The notes under the pieces were generated by a model. The model was given only the letters and a program-made list of their open reading frames with translations. It was not told where the DNA came from and ran no database searches. DNA of 64,000 nt, from contig JANXMQ010000177.1 of assembly GCA_025354565.1 (NCBI GenBank), positions 1-64,000 of the forward strand, written 5' to 3'. Source of the stretch: Akkermansiaceae bacterium. GTDB lineage: Bacteria > Verrucomicrobiota > Verrucomicrobiia > Verrucomicrobiales > Akkermansiaceae. Shown piece after piece: positions 16,064-24,013 of this stretch. The first letter of the stretch is position 1. Every line of letters starts with the position of its first letter. The translations under genes were made by a program, and so were the position numbers.

Positions 16064-16483
16064 TTAGCGAGCGGGCGGGATGACCATTTTCCGGCCGAGG
16101 ATGACCGTGTCCTTGGTCATGTTGTTGGCTTGCTTGATGGCGGCGACGGGGACTTTGTATTTCGCGCTGATACCGGAGAGTGTGTCACCGGCGACAACGG
16201 TGTGGATGATAGCGGCACCATTGGAAGAAGCGGCGGGAACAGGAGGCATTGGCTTGTTAGGCACAGAGGCGGTAGCGGGAGTGGAGGGGGCATTCGCTGT
16301 GGGAGCTGGGGTGGTGCCACTGGCCTCGTAGGCGGCCGGAGTGTCATAAACCGGGTTCGCGGGTTCGGTGGCGGGTGCGCTGGCCGGGCCTGCGGCGGCG
16401 GTTGGAGTTGTCTCCTGTTGCGGAGCGCAGGAAACGATGGCCAAGGCGAGCAGCGATGGGACGAGGATGCGTGTTGGAGTCAT
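16064..16483 (-). CDS. LysM-domain lipoprotein
   Basis: A 139-residue lipoprotein. The signal ends in a lipobox (LAIVSC, Cys about residue 19). A long Ala/Pro/Thr-rich linker spans about residues 20-90. A single LysM domain occupies residues 93-137 (HTVVAGDTLSGISAKYKVPV, then AIKQANNM and LGRKMVIP). LysM binds peptidoglycan GlcNAc, so the protein probably tethers membrane to wall. It precedes the degenerate thioredoxin gene by 23 bases on the same strand. Confidence 0.9.
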   Translation of the reverse strand: MTPTRILVPSLLALAIVSCAPQQETTPTAAAGPASAPATEPANPVYDTPAAYEASGTTPAPTANAPSTPATASVPNKPMPPVPAASSNGAAIIHTVVAGDTLSGISAKYKVPVAAIKQANNMTKDTVILGRKMVIPPAR

Positions 16484-16580
16484 GGCGGGTATTTAGTAGT
16501 GGATTGGATTTGAGATGGGAAGGACGGAACAGAGAGTGCCGCCAACGGGTTGATGAAACGTGGTGGGACGGATTCTTTAT

Positions 16581-17393
16581 TCAATCGGAATCCGGGCGAA
16601 GCCGAAAAAACGCCTCCGTGGTGGCACTGGTATGCAGGGCTAGGTCGGCGAGTGATTCGCCGCGCAAGGCCGCAAGATGCTCGGCGGTGTGGCGGAGAAA
16701 TGACGGCTCGTTGCGACTTCCCCGGTGTGGCGTGGGGGCGAGATAAGGCGCGTCCGTTTCGAGCATAAAATTTCCCGCCGGGCAGAGTTGGGCGCTTTCA
16801 TTCACTTTTCGGGCGTTCTTGAAAGTGGCCACGCCGCCGAAGGAAACCAGCCCGCCGAGATCGAACACGCGCCGGGCGTTCTCCCACGGTCCGTTGAAAC
16901 AGTGGAAAACAGCGCGCACGAATTTTTGATAGTCGGCGTAAATCGCGAGCGCATCCATGAACGAGGCCGCGCCGGATTGGTCGCGGGTGTGGATGACGAG
17001 GTTGAGGCTGGCGGCGGCTGCCAGCTCGAAATGGCGGCGGAGAAAATCGCGCTGGCGGGTGCGGTAATTTTCCTCAGTCCAACCATCCGGCGCGGGGTGA
17101 TGGTAATCGAGTCCGGTCTCGCCGATGCCACACACGCGCGGGTCCGCAACGTAGGCCGCGAGTTGCTCGGGCGCGTCGTCCGGCGCGTGATGGACATCGC
17201 AAGGATGGATGCCGATGCAGGCGTGGACGGCGGGATTTTCCGCGATAGTTAAATTTGCCTGGAGGTCATCAAGACTGGTCGCGAGGGTGATCATGCGCGT
17301 GACTTCCGCAGCTTTGGCGCGTGCGAGCAGGTCAGGCAGTTCTTCCGGCTGGAACCGGTGGGAGGCGAGATGGCAATGGGAATCTGTTAGCAT
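16581..17393 (-). CDS. TatD-family metal-dependent hydrolase
   Basis: A 270-residue TIM-barrel hydrolase. Metal ligands are visible in the N-terminal TDSHCHL, in GIHPCDVH, in GIGETGLDYHH (glutamate ligand), in LNLVIHTRD, in VFHCFNG and in MLETDAPYLAP. Family members are 3'-5' DNA exonucleases or other deoxyribonucleases. All ligands seem present. Its start overlaps the end of trpF by seven bases, so the two are translationally coupled, although no functional link is evident. Confidence 0.92.
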   Translation of the reverse strand: MLTDSHCHLASHRFQPEELPDLLARAKAAEVTRMITLATSLDDLQANLTIAENPAVHACIGIHPCDVHHAPDDAPEQLAAYVADPRVCGIGETGLDYHHPAPDGWTEENYRTRQRDFLRRHFELAAAASLNLVIHTRDQSGAASFMDALAIYADYQKFVRAVFHCFNGPWENARRVFDLGGLVSFGGVATFKNARKVNESAQLCPAGNFMLETDAPYLAPTPHRGSRNEPSFLRHTAEHLAALRGESLADLALHTSATTEAFFRLRPDSD

Positions 17394-18055
17394 GACGGGC
17401 GACGGCCGATGGCTGATAGAAAATCGGCGACCTTGTTGAAATCCTTGATGCCGGGTGAAATTTCCGCCCCGGAGGCGATGTCGAGCGCGGTGGGCAGAAC
17501 CGACATCGCAGCGAGGGCGGCGTTTTCCGGCACGATCCCGCCTGCTAATATAATAGGCAGGTGCGGGTGGCTACGGCGAAAATCAGAGGCCAGCTCCCAA
17601 TCGAAAACCTCGCCAGTGCCGCCGTAGATGCCGGGAGCGTGCGCGTCTAGCAGAATGGCAGCCGCCCCGAACTCGGAGGCGCGCACTAGGTCCGCCTGGG
17701 TTTTCACGCCGATCGCTTTGATGAAGGGAATGCCCGCGTCGCGAAATACCGCCGCCGTTTCCGGGGTCTCGTCGCCGTGGAGTTGCACGGCATCCAGCCA
17801 GCCGTCGCTAACAAGCCGGAGTGCGAGTGCGGGCGGTTGGTTCACGAAGACGCCGACGCGTAGGATTTTTCCGGTGAGGTCGGGCAGCCAGTGCGCGGCA
17901 TCGGGTGTTAGATAACGTTTCGAGTGCGGCCAGAAATTCACACCCAGCGCATCCACGCCCATTTCTGCTAGGCGGGCAGCATCGTCACGGGTCTTCACGC
18001 CGCAGATTTTCAGCGATACGGTGTCCGGGTCCAAGAAGCTTGCGAGCGTCGCCAT
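17387..18055 (-). CDS. trpF: Phosphoribosylanthranilate isomerase
   Basis: A 222-residue (beta/alpha)8 enzyme for the third step of tryptophan synthesis. The catalytic Cys is in VSLKICGVKTRDDA near the N-terminus and the catalytic Asp is in AILLDAHAPGIYGGTGEVFDW. Phosphate-binding loops are ILAGGIVPEN and ALDIASGAEISPGIKD. No other trp genes are in the window. It is followed by tatD with a seven-base overlap and is divergent from rlmN. Confidence 0.95.
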   Translation of the reverse strand: MATLASFLDPDTVSLKICGVKTRDDAARLAEMGVDALGVNFWPHSKRYLTPDAAHWLPDLTGKILRVGVFVNQPPALALRLVSDGWLDAVQLHGDETPETAAVFRDAGIPFIKAIGVKTQADLVRASEFGAAAILLDAHAPGIYGGTGEVFDWELASDFRRSHPHLPIILAGGIVPENAALAAMSVLPTALDIASGAEISPGIKDFNKVADFLSAIGRRPSC

Positions 18056-18127
18056 GGCAGGACGTTAAAGGAAATTGGCGGCTTGGAAACTTGGAAGTTT
18101 CCGCGTCGGCAAACGGATCGCGCTTGA

Positions 18128-19255
18128 ATGCCCGTCTGTGCGGGGTTGCATTCGGGCGTGAGCGAGCAGCCCCCACGATCCTTGCACGATCTCGGATTTT
18201 CCGAGTTCGCGGACTTGTTAGCGGCTGAAGGGGTGATCCCGCATCATGCAAAAGTCTTGTGGCGGGCCTTGCACCGCGATGGCGTGCTGGATTTGGCGGG
18301 GCAGGAATTTTTACCCCCGCTGAAACGCTGGGTCGCGGCCTCGGTGGGACCGGGCAAAGCATTTTCTCTCGATGCGCCGGCCGTGGTGGACGAGATCCGC
18401 AGCACCGATGGGCTGACCCGGAAATTTCTCCTGCGGCTGAACGATGGGCAGGTGATCGAGACGGTATTGATGGGCTACGACGGGCGGCAGACGGTTTGTG
18501 TTAGCACGCAGGCGGGCTGTGCGATGGGTTGCGTTTTTTGTGCGACGGGGCAGATGGGCTTCGTCCGGCATTTGCGGGCGGGGGAAATCGTCGCACAGGT
18601 CCTGCACGCACGGCGGGTCTTGAAAACGATTGATCCTAACAAGCGGCTCCGCAATCTGGTGCTGATGGGAATGGGCGAGCCACTGCACAATTATGACGCG
18701 GTGATGCAGGCGCTCGAAATGATTTCCGACGTGCGAGGCATCGGCATCGGCCCGTCGAAAATCGCGATCAGCACGGTGGGTGTGGTGCCGGGTATCCTGC
18801 GCTTGGCGGATGAAGGGCGGCCATTCCGGTTGGCTGTTAGTTTGCATGGCTCGACCGAGGAGGAGCGCGCGGCGCTGGTGCCGGCGAGCAAGCGATGGTC
18901 GTTGGCGTTGCTGATGGACGCCTGCCGGAAATATGGCGAAACGACTGGCAAGCGGATATTTTTCGAATGGACCCTGATCGCCGGGAAAAATGATTCGCCG
19001 GAGACGGCGGCGCGTTTGGTCGAGCTGCTGCGGGGGATCGACGCGCATGTGAATTTGATCCCACTGAATCCCACCGGTGGCTTTGTCGGGACGGCGAGTC
19101 AGGCAGGACACGGGTTTCAAAAAATCCTAATAGCCGCCGGATTTCCCTGCACATTCCGCCAGCGCCGGGGGATCGACGTGGCGGCCGGCTGTGGCATGTT
19201 GAGGGCGGAGAAGCGCGTGAAATCCGCACAGTCACAGGGTTCCCACGAATTGTGA
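18128..19255 (+). CDS. rlmN: 23S rRNA (adenine2503-C2) methyltransferase
   Basis: A 375-residue radical-SAM enzyme that methylates A2503 of 23S rRNA and A37 of some tRNAs. The iron-sulfur cysteines are C131, C135 and C138 (AGCAMGCVFCATG). The GMGEPLHNYDAV and HVNLIPLNPTGG motifs are present, as is the C-terminal cysteine in VAAGCGML that carries the methyl transfer. A GTG at 18158 (VSEQPP) is an alternative start. The C-terminal tail overlaps a cluster of TGTGAC/GTCACA words that precedes the secretion operon. Confidence 0.95.
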   Translation: MPVCAGLHSGVSEQPPRSLHDLGFSEFADLLAAEGVIPHHAKVLWRALHRDGVLDLAGQEFLPPLKRWVAASVGPGKAFSLDAPAVVDEIRSTDGLTRKFLLRLNDGQVIETVLMGYDGRQTVCVSTQAGCAMGCVFCATGQMGFVRHLRAGEIVAQVLHARRVLKTIDPNKRLRNLVLMGMGEPLHNYDAVMQALEMISDVRGIGIGPSKIAISTVGVVPGILRLADEGRPFRLAVSLHGSTEEERAALVPASKRWSLALLMDACRKYGETTGKRIFFEWTLIAGKNDSPETAARLVELLRGIDAHVNLIPLNPTGGFVGTASQAGHGFQKILIAAGFPCTFRQRRGIDVAAGCGMLRAEKRVKSAQSQGSHEL

Positions 19256-19327
19256 CAGGAACGTCACAGGAGCGCCCTTGAGGCGTAGCGACCCGCTGGG
19301 AGATGCTCACGGCTCCACCCGGAGCCG
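19231..19327 (+). promoter_or_regulatory. TGTGAC/GTCACA site cluster and 5' hairpin before the secretion operon
   Basis: GTCACAGG occurs at 19231-19238 and again at 19263-19270. TGTGAC lies between them at 19251-19256, so TGTGAC-N6-GTCACA forms a perfect dyad. A stable hairpin CGGCTCC-ACCC-GGAGCCG follows at 19310-19327, just before the ATG at 19338. The dyad resembles CRP-family half-sites but has wider spacing than the CRP consensus. Control of the downstream 20-kb operon is inferred from position. Confidence 0.4.
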
Positions 19328-19337
19328 GGTCGTTGGC

Positions 19338-20942
19338 ATGGCGTTTTCCCGATTTTTTCCTGCATCACCCGCGCCGCTGACAGCGTTGCGTGGCGGGTAT
19401 ATTTGTTTGGTAATCGGGCTCATTTCACCGCAGTTGTGCGCCCAGGAAATCACCAGTTTTTACATCCGCGAATACCGGGTGGAAGGAGCCAAGCGCTTGA
19501 AAAATCTGGAAGTCGAAGAGGCGGTCTATCCGTTTCTCGGGCCGGGTCGGACGCCGGCCGATGTCGAGCAGGCGCGGGTGGCGTTAGAGAATGTCTATCA
19601 TGACAAGGGTTTCCAAACTGTCGCGGTCGTGGTCCCGCAGCAGGACCCGCGACGCGGGGTGATCCGGCTTGAGGTGGTGGAGGGAAAAGTCGGTCGCTTG
19701 CGAGTCAATGGCGCACGGTTTTTCCTGCCGAGCAAAATCAAAAGCGATTCGCCCTCGATGGCGGAAGGCACGGTCCCGGACCTGAACCTGGTGAAACGTG
19801 ACATCCTCGCGCTCAACCGTCTGGCCGACCGCCGGGTGACCCCAGATTTACACACCGGAAAAGTACCCGGCACGGTGGACATCGACCTGAACGTCGAGGA
19901 CAAATTGCCCCTGCATGGCTCGCTGGAGTTGAACAACCGCTACAGTTCTAACACCACCCCGCTGCGACTCAATGGCACCGTGAGCTACAGCAATCTCTTC
20001 CAACTCGGCCACACCGCCAGCCTGAGTTTCCAACTCGCTCCAGAAAACACCGACGACGCGCTGGTGTTCTCCGGCTACTACCTCGCGCGGGTCTCGGACG
20101 GCGTCAGTCTGATGCTCACCGGGACCAAACAGAACAGCGACATTTCCACCCTCGGCGGCTCGGCGGTCGCGGGGAAAGGTGAGATCATTGGCCTGCGCGC
20201 ACTCTATGACCTGCCGACGACCGCAACTTTCTATCAGAATTTCAGCCTTGGCGTGGACTACAAGAATTTCAGCGAAGATGTCATCATCGGCACGTCCACC
20301 ATTTCCTCACCCATCGAATACTATCCGATCAGTGCGAACTACGGGGCCACTTGGTTGACGGACAAGGGCTTCACCGAGTTCAACACTTCGCTCAATTTCC
20401 ATCTCCGAGGCATCGGCAGCGGCGAAAAGGATTATTCCAACAAACGCTACAACGCGGATGGTAATTATGTCTATCTCCGTGGCGACCTCGCCCATACCCA
20501 CGATCTAACTGGCGGTTCGCAGCTCTTCGGAAAAATCCAGGGCCAAATCGCCAGTCAGCCCCTCATCAATGGCGAGCAGCTTTCCGGCGGCGGACTCGGC
20601 ACCGCTCGCGGTTATCTCGAAGGCACCTCGCTCGGTGATGACGGCATTTTCGGCACCTTTGAATTCCGTAGCCCGTCGCTGATCGGCACACCAGACAAGT
20701 CCGGCAGCCGCACCGACGAATGGCGTTTCCTCGCCTTCGCCGATGCGGGCCTGCTCTCGATTCACGATGCCCTGCCCTCCCAGCAAAAGCGCTTCGGCTT
20801 CGCCAGCGTCGGCACCGGCACGCGGTTCAAGGTTATCAATCATTACAACGGCTCAGTCGATGTCGCCGTCCCGCTCATCGACAAGCCGGATGCCCAGGCC
20901 GGTGACATCCGCGTCACCTTCCGGGGTTGGGCCGACTTCTAA
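19338..20942 (+). CDS. Two-partner secretion outer-membrane transporter (TpsB, ShlB/FhaC/HecB family)
   Basis: About 534 residues from the ATG at 19338; a TTG at 19278 in the same frame is less likely. A signal peptide (GGYICLVIGLISPQLCAQ) is followed by POTRA domains: FYIREYRVEGAKRLKNLEVEEA, then a segment ending VVVPQQDPRRGVIRLEVVEG. After residue 200 the sequence alternates beta strands of a 16-strand barrel. The L6-loop arginine motif is present (TARGYLEG), as is FLAFADAG near the end. TpsB proteins export a TpsA partner; the 3905-residue TpsA lies five genes downstream. Four of the intervening genes encode an ExbB fusion, ExbD, TonB and a porin, an unusual arrangement. Confidence 0.92.
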   Translation: MAFSRFFPASPAPLTALRGGYICLVIGLISPQLCAQEITSFYIREYRVEGAKRLKNLEVEEAVYPFLGPGRTPADVEQARVALENVYHDKGFQTVAVVVPQQDPRRGVIRLEVVEGKVGRLRVNGARFFLPSKIKSDSPSMAEGTVPDLNLVKRDILALNRLADRRVTPDLHTGKVPGTVDIDLNVEDKLPLHGSLELNNRYSSNTTPLRLNGTVSYSNLFQLGHTASLSFQLAPENTDDALVFSGYYLARVSDGVSLMLTGTKQNSDISTLGGSAVAGKGEIIGLRALYDLPTTATFYQNFSLGVDYKNFSEDVIIGTSTISSPIEYYPISANYGATWLTDKGFTEFNTSLNFHLRGIGSGEKDYSNKRYNADGNYVYLRGDLAHTHDLTGGSQLFGKIQGQIASQPLINGEQLSGGGLGTARGYLEGTSLGDDGIFGTFEFRSPSLIGTPDKSGSRTDEWRFLAFADAGLLSIHDALPSQQKRFGFASVGTGTRFKVINHYNGSVDVAVPLIDKPDAQAGDIRVTFRGWADF

Positions 20943-20960
20943 CAATATCGCAATTCGCAC

Positions 20961-22820
20961 ATGAAAAATCGTTGCCACGTCCCGCTTCTCGGAAGCCTGT
21001 TAGCCGCCCTCGCCCTCGCCGCTCCACTGCGTGCGGAAACGGCTTGGTGGAATCCCGCTTGGACCCACCGCCAAGCGATCACCATCGATTCCGACGCCGC
21101 CGCCGTGACTGATGTAACGGGCGACGTGACCGTGCTTGTCCGCCTATTCGACGCCAACCAATTCGCCGCTGCCCGCGAGGATGGCAGCGATCTACGGTTC
21201 CTCGCTGCCGATGACAAAACTCTCTTGCCTTATCAGATTGAGAGCTACGACAACCTCCTCAACGAGGGCTTCGTTTGGGTCAAATTGCCCGGCGTGAAGC
21301 CTGGCACCAAAAAGACCATCCATCTTTATTTCGGCAACTCCGACGCCGCCATGCCAGCCGCCGGAAAATCCACCGATGCCTTTGATGCCGACACCACGCT
21401 CGTCTATCACTTCGCCGGGCGTGGCGTGGCCCCCGTCGATGCCACCGCCAATGCGAACAACGCGGAAACCATCGGCACCACCGCAGAAGGCTCGCTCATT
21501 GGCAACGGTCTTCGCCTGTTAGGTGCTGCACCGCTCACCATTCCGAACACCGCCACCTTGGAATGGAAACAAGGCCAGACGCTGACGATTTCCACTTGGC
21601 TCAAGCCCGGTGCGCTCCAGGACAACGCCGTGCTTCTCAGTCGTGCCGATGGAAAATCCTCGTTCCGCCTGTTGTTAGATCAAGGCATCCCAGTCATCCA
21701 ACTCGACTCTAACCGTAGTGCGGCGGCAACTCCCATCGCCGCCGCCACTTGGTCCCATCTTGCCCTTGTCGCTGATGGGAAAACACTCAAGCTCTTCCTC
21801 AATGGCGCACCCTACGCCAGCATCGACGGCGCACTCCCCGCTCTAACCACTCCGCTCGCGCTCGGTGCTCCCGCCACCGAAACTCCCGGCACCACCGCCT
21901 ACGCCGGTGAGCTTGACGAATTTTCCATCTCGAAAATTGCCCGCAATCCCGCATGGATTAAGCTAGCCTTCGTCAATCAAGGTGCCAGCGACGCCGCCCA
22001 GAAAACCCTCGCCCTAGGCCAAATTGAAGGCGGAAAGGTAGAGGAACAAGGCGAGATCATGCAGCAAATCTCGCTCTTCACCGACATCGCCCACAACATG
22101 AAATTCGACGGCTGGATCGCCATCGGTGTCTGCGCCATCATGATCGTCGTCGGCTGGACCGTGGCCATCCGCAAGTTTTTCTATCTGAACTCGATTGAGA
22201 AAGGCACCAAGGAGTTTCTCAAAAAATGGAAATCCCTTGCCACCGATCTTACCGCACTCAATCCCGAGGACGAATCCAACGTCAGTAGCCTCGGTGGCAA
22301 GGTCGATCCCGACCAGCAGTCACTCGTCGAGAAATCGCCGCTCTATCATATCTATCAGATCGGCTCGGAGGAAATCAAACACCGCCTCGACAAAGATGGC
22401 TGTCGTGTCGAGGGCTTGTCCGGCCGGTCCATCCAGGCCATCCGCGCCAGCCTCGATGCTGGCTTGGTCCATGAAAGTCACCGCATCACCGACGGCCTGG
22501 TCTTCCTCACCATCAGCATCGCGGGCGGTCCTTACGTTGGCCTGTTAGGCACGGTCGTCGGCGTCATGATCACCTTCGCCATCATCGCCAAATCCGGCGA
22601 GGTGAACGTGAACTCCATCGCTCCCGGCATCGCCTCCGCCCTGCTCGCCACCGTCGTCGGCCTCATTGTCGCGATTCCCGCCCTGTTCATTTACAGCTAT
22701 CTCAACGGTCGAATCAAAAACTCGCTCGGCCTCATGCAGGTCTTCATCGACGAGTTCGTCGCCAAAATGGCCGAGTTCTATCGCCCGCCCCAAGAACCCG
22801 ACCAGAACAGCGGCAAGTAA
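20961..22820 (+). CDS. DUF2341-LamG-ExbB fusion protein
   Basis: A 619-residue protein with a signal peptide (MKNRCHVPLLGSLLAALALA, then APLRAE). Residues about 30-130 are DUF2341-like (WWNPAWTHRQAITID; KKTIHLYFGN). Residues about 145-345 form a LamG/concanavalin-like fold (LVYHFAGRG; TISTWLKPGALQ; ATWSHLALVADGKTLKLFLNG; AYAGELDEFSIS). After residue 380 it becomes a MotA/TolQ/ExbB proton channel with membrane segments at about 385-402, 512-540 and 556-580 (GPYVGLLGTVVGVMITF; LLATVVGLIVAIPA). The periplasmic lectin-like front is absent from ordinary ExbB. It would gate proton flow with the ExbD and TonB encoded next. Confidence 0.92.
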   Translation: MKNRCHVPLLGSLLAALALAAPLRAETAWWNPAWTHRQAITIDSDAAAVTDVTGDVTVLVRLFDANQFAAAREDGSDLRFLAADDKTLLPYQIESYDNLLNEGFVWVKLPGVKPGTKKTIHLYFGNSDAAMPAAGKSTDAFDADTTLVYHFAGRGVAPVDATANANNAETIGTTAEGSLIGNGLRLLGAAPLTIPNTATLEWKQGQTLTISTWLKPGALQDNAVLLSRADGKSSFRLLLDQGIPVIQLDSNRSAAATPIAAATWSHLALVADGKTLKLFLNGAPYASIDGALPALTTPLALGAPATETPGTTAYAGELDEFSISKIARNPAWIKLAFVNQGASDAAQKTLALGQIEGGKVEEQGEIMQQISLFTDIAHNMKFDGWIAIGVCAIMIVVGWTVAIRKFFYLNSIEKGTKEFLKKWKSLATDLTALNPEDESNVSSLGGKVDPDQQSLVEKSPLYHIYQIGSEEIKHRLDKDGCRVEGLSGRSIQAIRASLDAGLVHESHRITDGLVFLTISIAGGPYVGLLGTVVGVMITFAIIAKSGEVNVNSIAPGIASALLATVVGLIVAIPALFIYSYLNGRIKNSLGLMQVFIDEFVAKMAEFYRPPQEPDQNSGK

Positions 22821-22821
22821 A

Positions 22822-22856
22822 TCTCAAATTTGAAATTTCAAATCTCAAATCTCCAA
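22822..22856 (+). repeat. Heptanucleotide repeat array between exbB-fusion and exbD
   Basis: The 40-base spacer is made of five 7-base units: TCTCAAA, TTTGAAA, TTTCAAA, TCTCAAA, TCTCCAA. It contains the perfect 16-base palindrome ATTTGAAATTTCAAAT at 22828-22843. The next spacer (23274-23287) has two ACATTTA units. Comparable arrays occur at 45771-45885. Confidence 0.75.
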
Positions 22857-22860
22857 CTCA

Positions 22861-23274
22861 ATGGCCTCTGCCGACGACAAATCCTACGATGACATCAACG
22901 TCACCCCGATGGTGGACCTCTACCTCGTGCTGTTGCTGATTTTCATCATCATGACCACCGCCGGGGTGCAAGGGGTGAAGGTGAATCTCCCGAGCGCGAG
23001 CAAGGCCTCGTCGCCGAAACTCGATGCCCCCAAGACGCAGGCCATCACCATCGACCCCTCGGGAAAAATCCGTCTCAACACGATGCCCGTCACCCTCGCC
23101 GAACTTGAAACCAAGCTCGCCGCGCTCAAGGCCGCCACCCCCGCCGTTCCCGTCGTCGTCCGTGGCGACCGCGCCAGCCAATACCAAGGCATCATGGAGG
23201 TGCTCGACGTACTTGGCCGCGTCGGCATCAACCAGATCGGCCTCGCCACCCAGCCGCCGAAGGGCGGGAAATAA
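22861..23274 (+). CDS. exbD: ExbD/TolR biopolymer transport protein
   Basis: A 137-residue protein with one N-terminal membrane helix (PMVDLYLVLLLIFIIMTTAG). The helix holds the conserved aspartate of ExbD/TolR near its start, which couples proton flow to force generation. A periplasmic domain follows (VTLAELETKLAALKA; VVVRGDRASQYQGIMEVLDVL; then IGLATQPPK). It is located between the ExbB fusion and tonB genes with short spacers, so it belongs to the same channel. The upstream spacer is a heptanucleotide array, which leaves no Shine-Dalgarno sequence. Confidence 0.95.
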   Translation: MASADDKSYDDINVTPMVDLYLVLLLIFIIMTTAGVQGVKVNLPSASKASSPKLDAPKTQAITIDPSGKIRLNTMPVTLAELETKLAALKAATPAVPVVVRGDRASQYQGIMEVLDVLGRVGINQIGLATQPPKGGK

Positions 23275-23289
23275 CATTTAACATTTATC

Positions 23290-23982
23290 ATGAAACCGCT
23301 CCCACCACCCAAGCCGAACCATTCTCGCCTGATCATCGGTATCCTGCTTGCCGTCGTTTTGTTAGGCGGCATCGTCTCCTTCGTGATGTCCGCTGGCAAA
23401 GGCTCCCACTCAGTCGCCCGCAAGGCCGAGACGATCTCGATCACCCTGACGCCGCCGCCGCTTCCACCACCGCCACCGCCCCCACCACCGCCGCCGCAGA
23501 ATGAGCCACCACCCGACAAACAGGAAATGGTCGAGCAGACGCCGGTCGAAAAAATCGAGCCACCCGAGGCCCCGCCAGCCGCCCCGCCCGACGATGCGCT
23601 GGGCACGAACAACGCAGGCAACGGCCCCGACATGGGCCTAACCAAAGGCGGCGGCAACGGCACCGGTCGCGGCAACTCAATCGGTGGCGGTCGTCACGGC
23701 GGCAAGTGGGACGCTTTCGCCGTCGGCGTACAAACCACAATCTCCGAAGCCCTACGCAGGAACTCCGGCACCCGCAGCGCCAGCTTCAGCATGACGGTCA
23801 AGGTCTGGGCGGATGAAAATGGCCGTATCACCCGCGCCCAACTCGTCGGTTCTTCCGGCAATCCCGCCGTGGATCAAGCCATCAAAGGCCAAGTCCTCAA
23901 CGGCCTCCAGCTCGCCAACCCACCACCTGCCGGGATGCCCATGCCCATCAACATGCGCATCTCCGCCCGCAAGTCGATTTGA
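23290..23982 (+). CDS. tonB: TonB-type energy transducer
   Basis: A 230-residue protein. A short basic cytoplasmic end precedes one membrane anchor (residues about 14-34, LIIGILLAVVLLGGIVSFVM). A proline tract follows at about residues 52-75 that could span the periplasm, then a Gly/Asn-rich linker. The C-terminal TonB domain spans about 145-230 (ASFSMTVKVWADENGRITRA; VDQAIKGQVLNGL). TonB conveys proton motive force to outer-membrane proteins, usually those with a TonB box. No TonB-dependent receptor is encoded in the cluster, so its client may be the TpsB barrel or the porin; this is inference. Confidence 0.9.
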   Translation: MKPLPPPKPNHSRLIIGILLAVVLLGGIVSFVMSAGKGSHSVARKAETISITLTPPPLPPPPPPPPPPPQNEPPPDKQEMVEQTPVEKIEPPEAPPAAPPDDALGTNNAGNGPDMGLTKGGGNGTGRGNSIGGGRHGGKWDAFAVGVQTTISEALRRNSGTRSASFSMTVKVWADENGRITRAQLVGSSGNPAVDQAIKGQVLNGLQLANPPPAGMPMPINMRISARKSI

Positions 23983-24013
23983 TAGACTGCTAGAAATTTC
24001 ATCCCTTTTTCCC

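Noticed and set aside
23813-24013. N-terminal extension of the porin frame over the end of tonB
   Set aside because: It is the shadow of the TonB C-terminal domain in another frame; the signal peptide begins at 24014.
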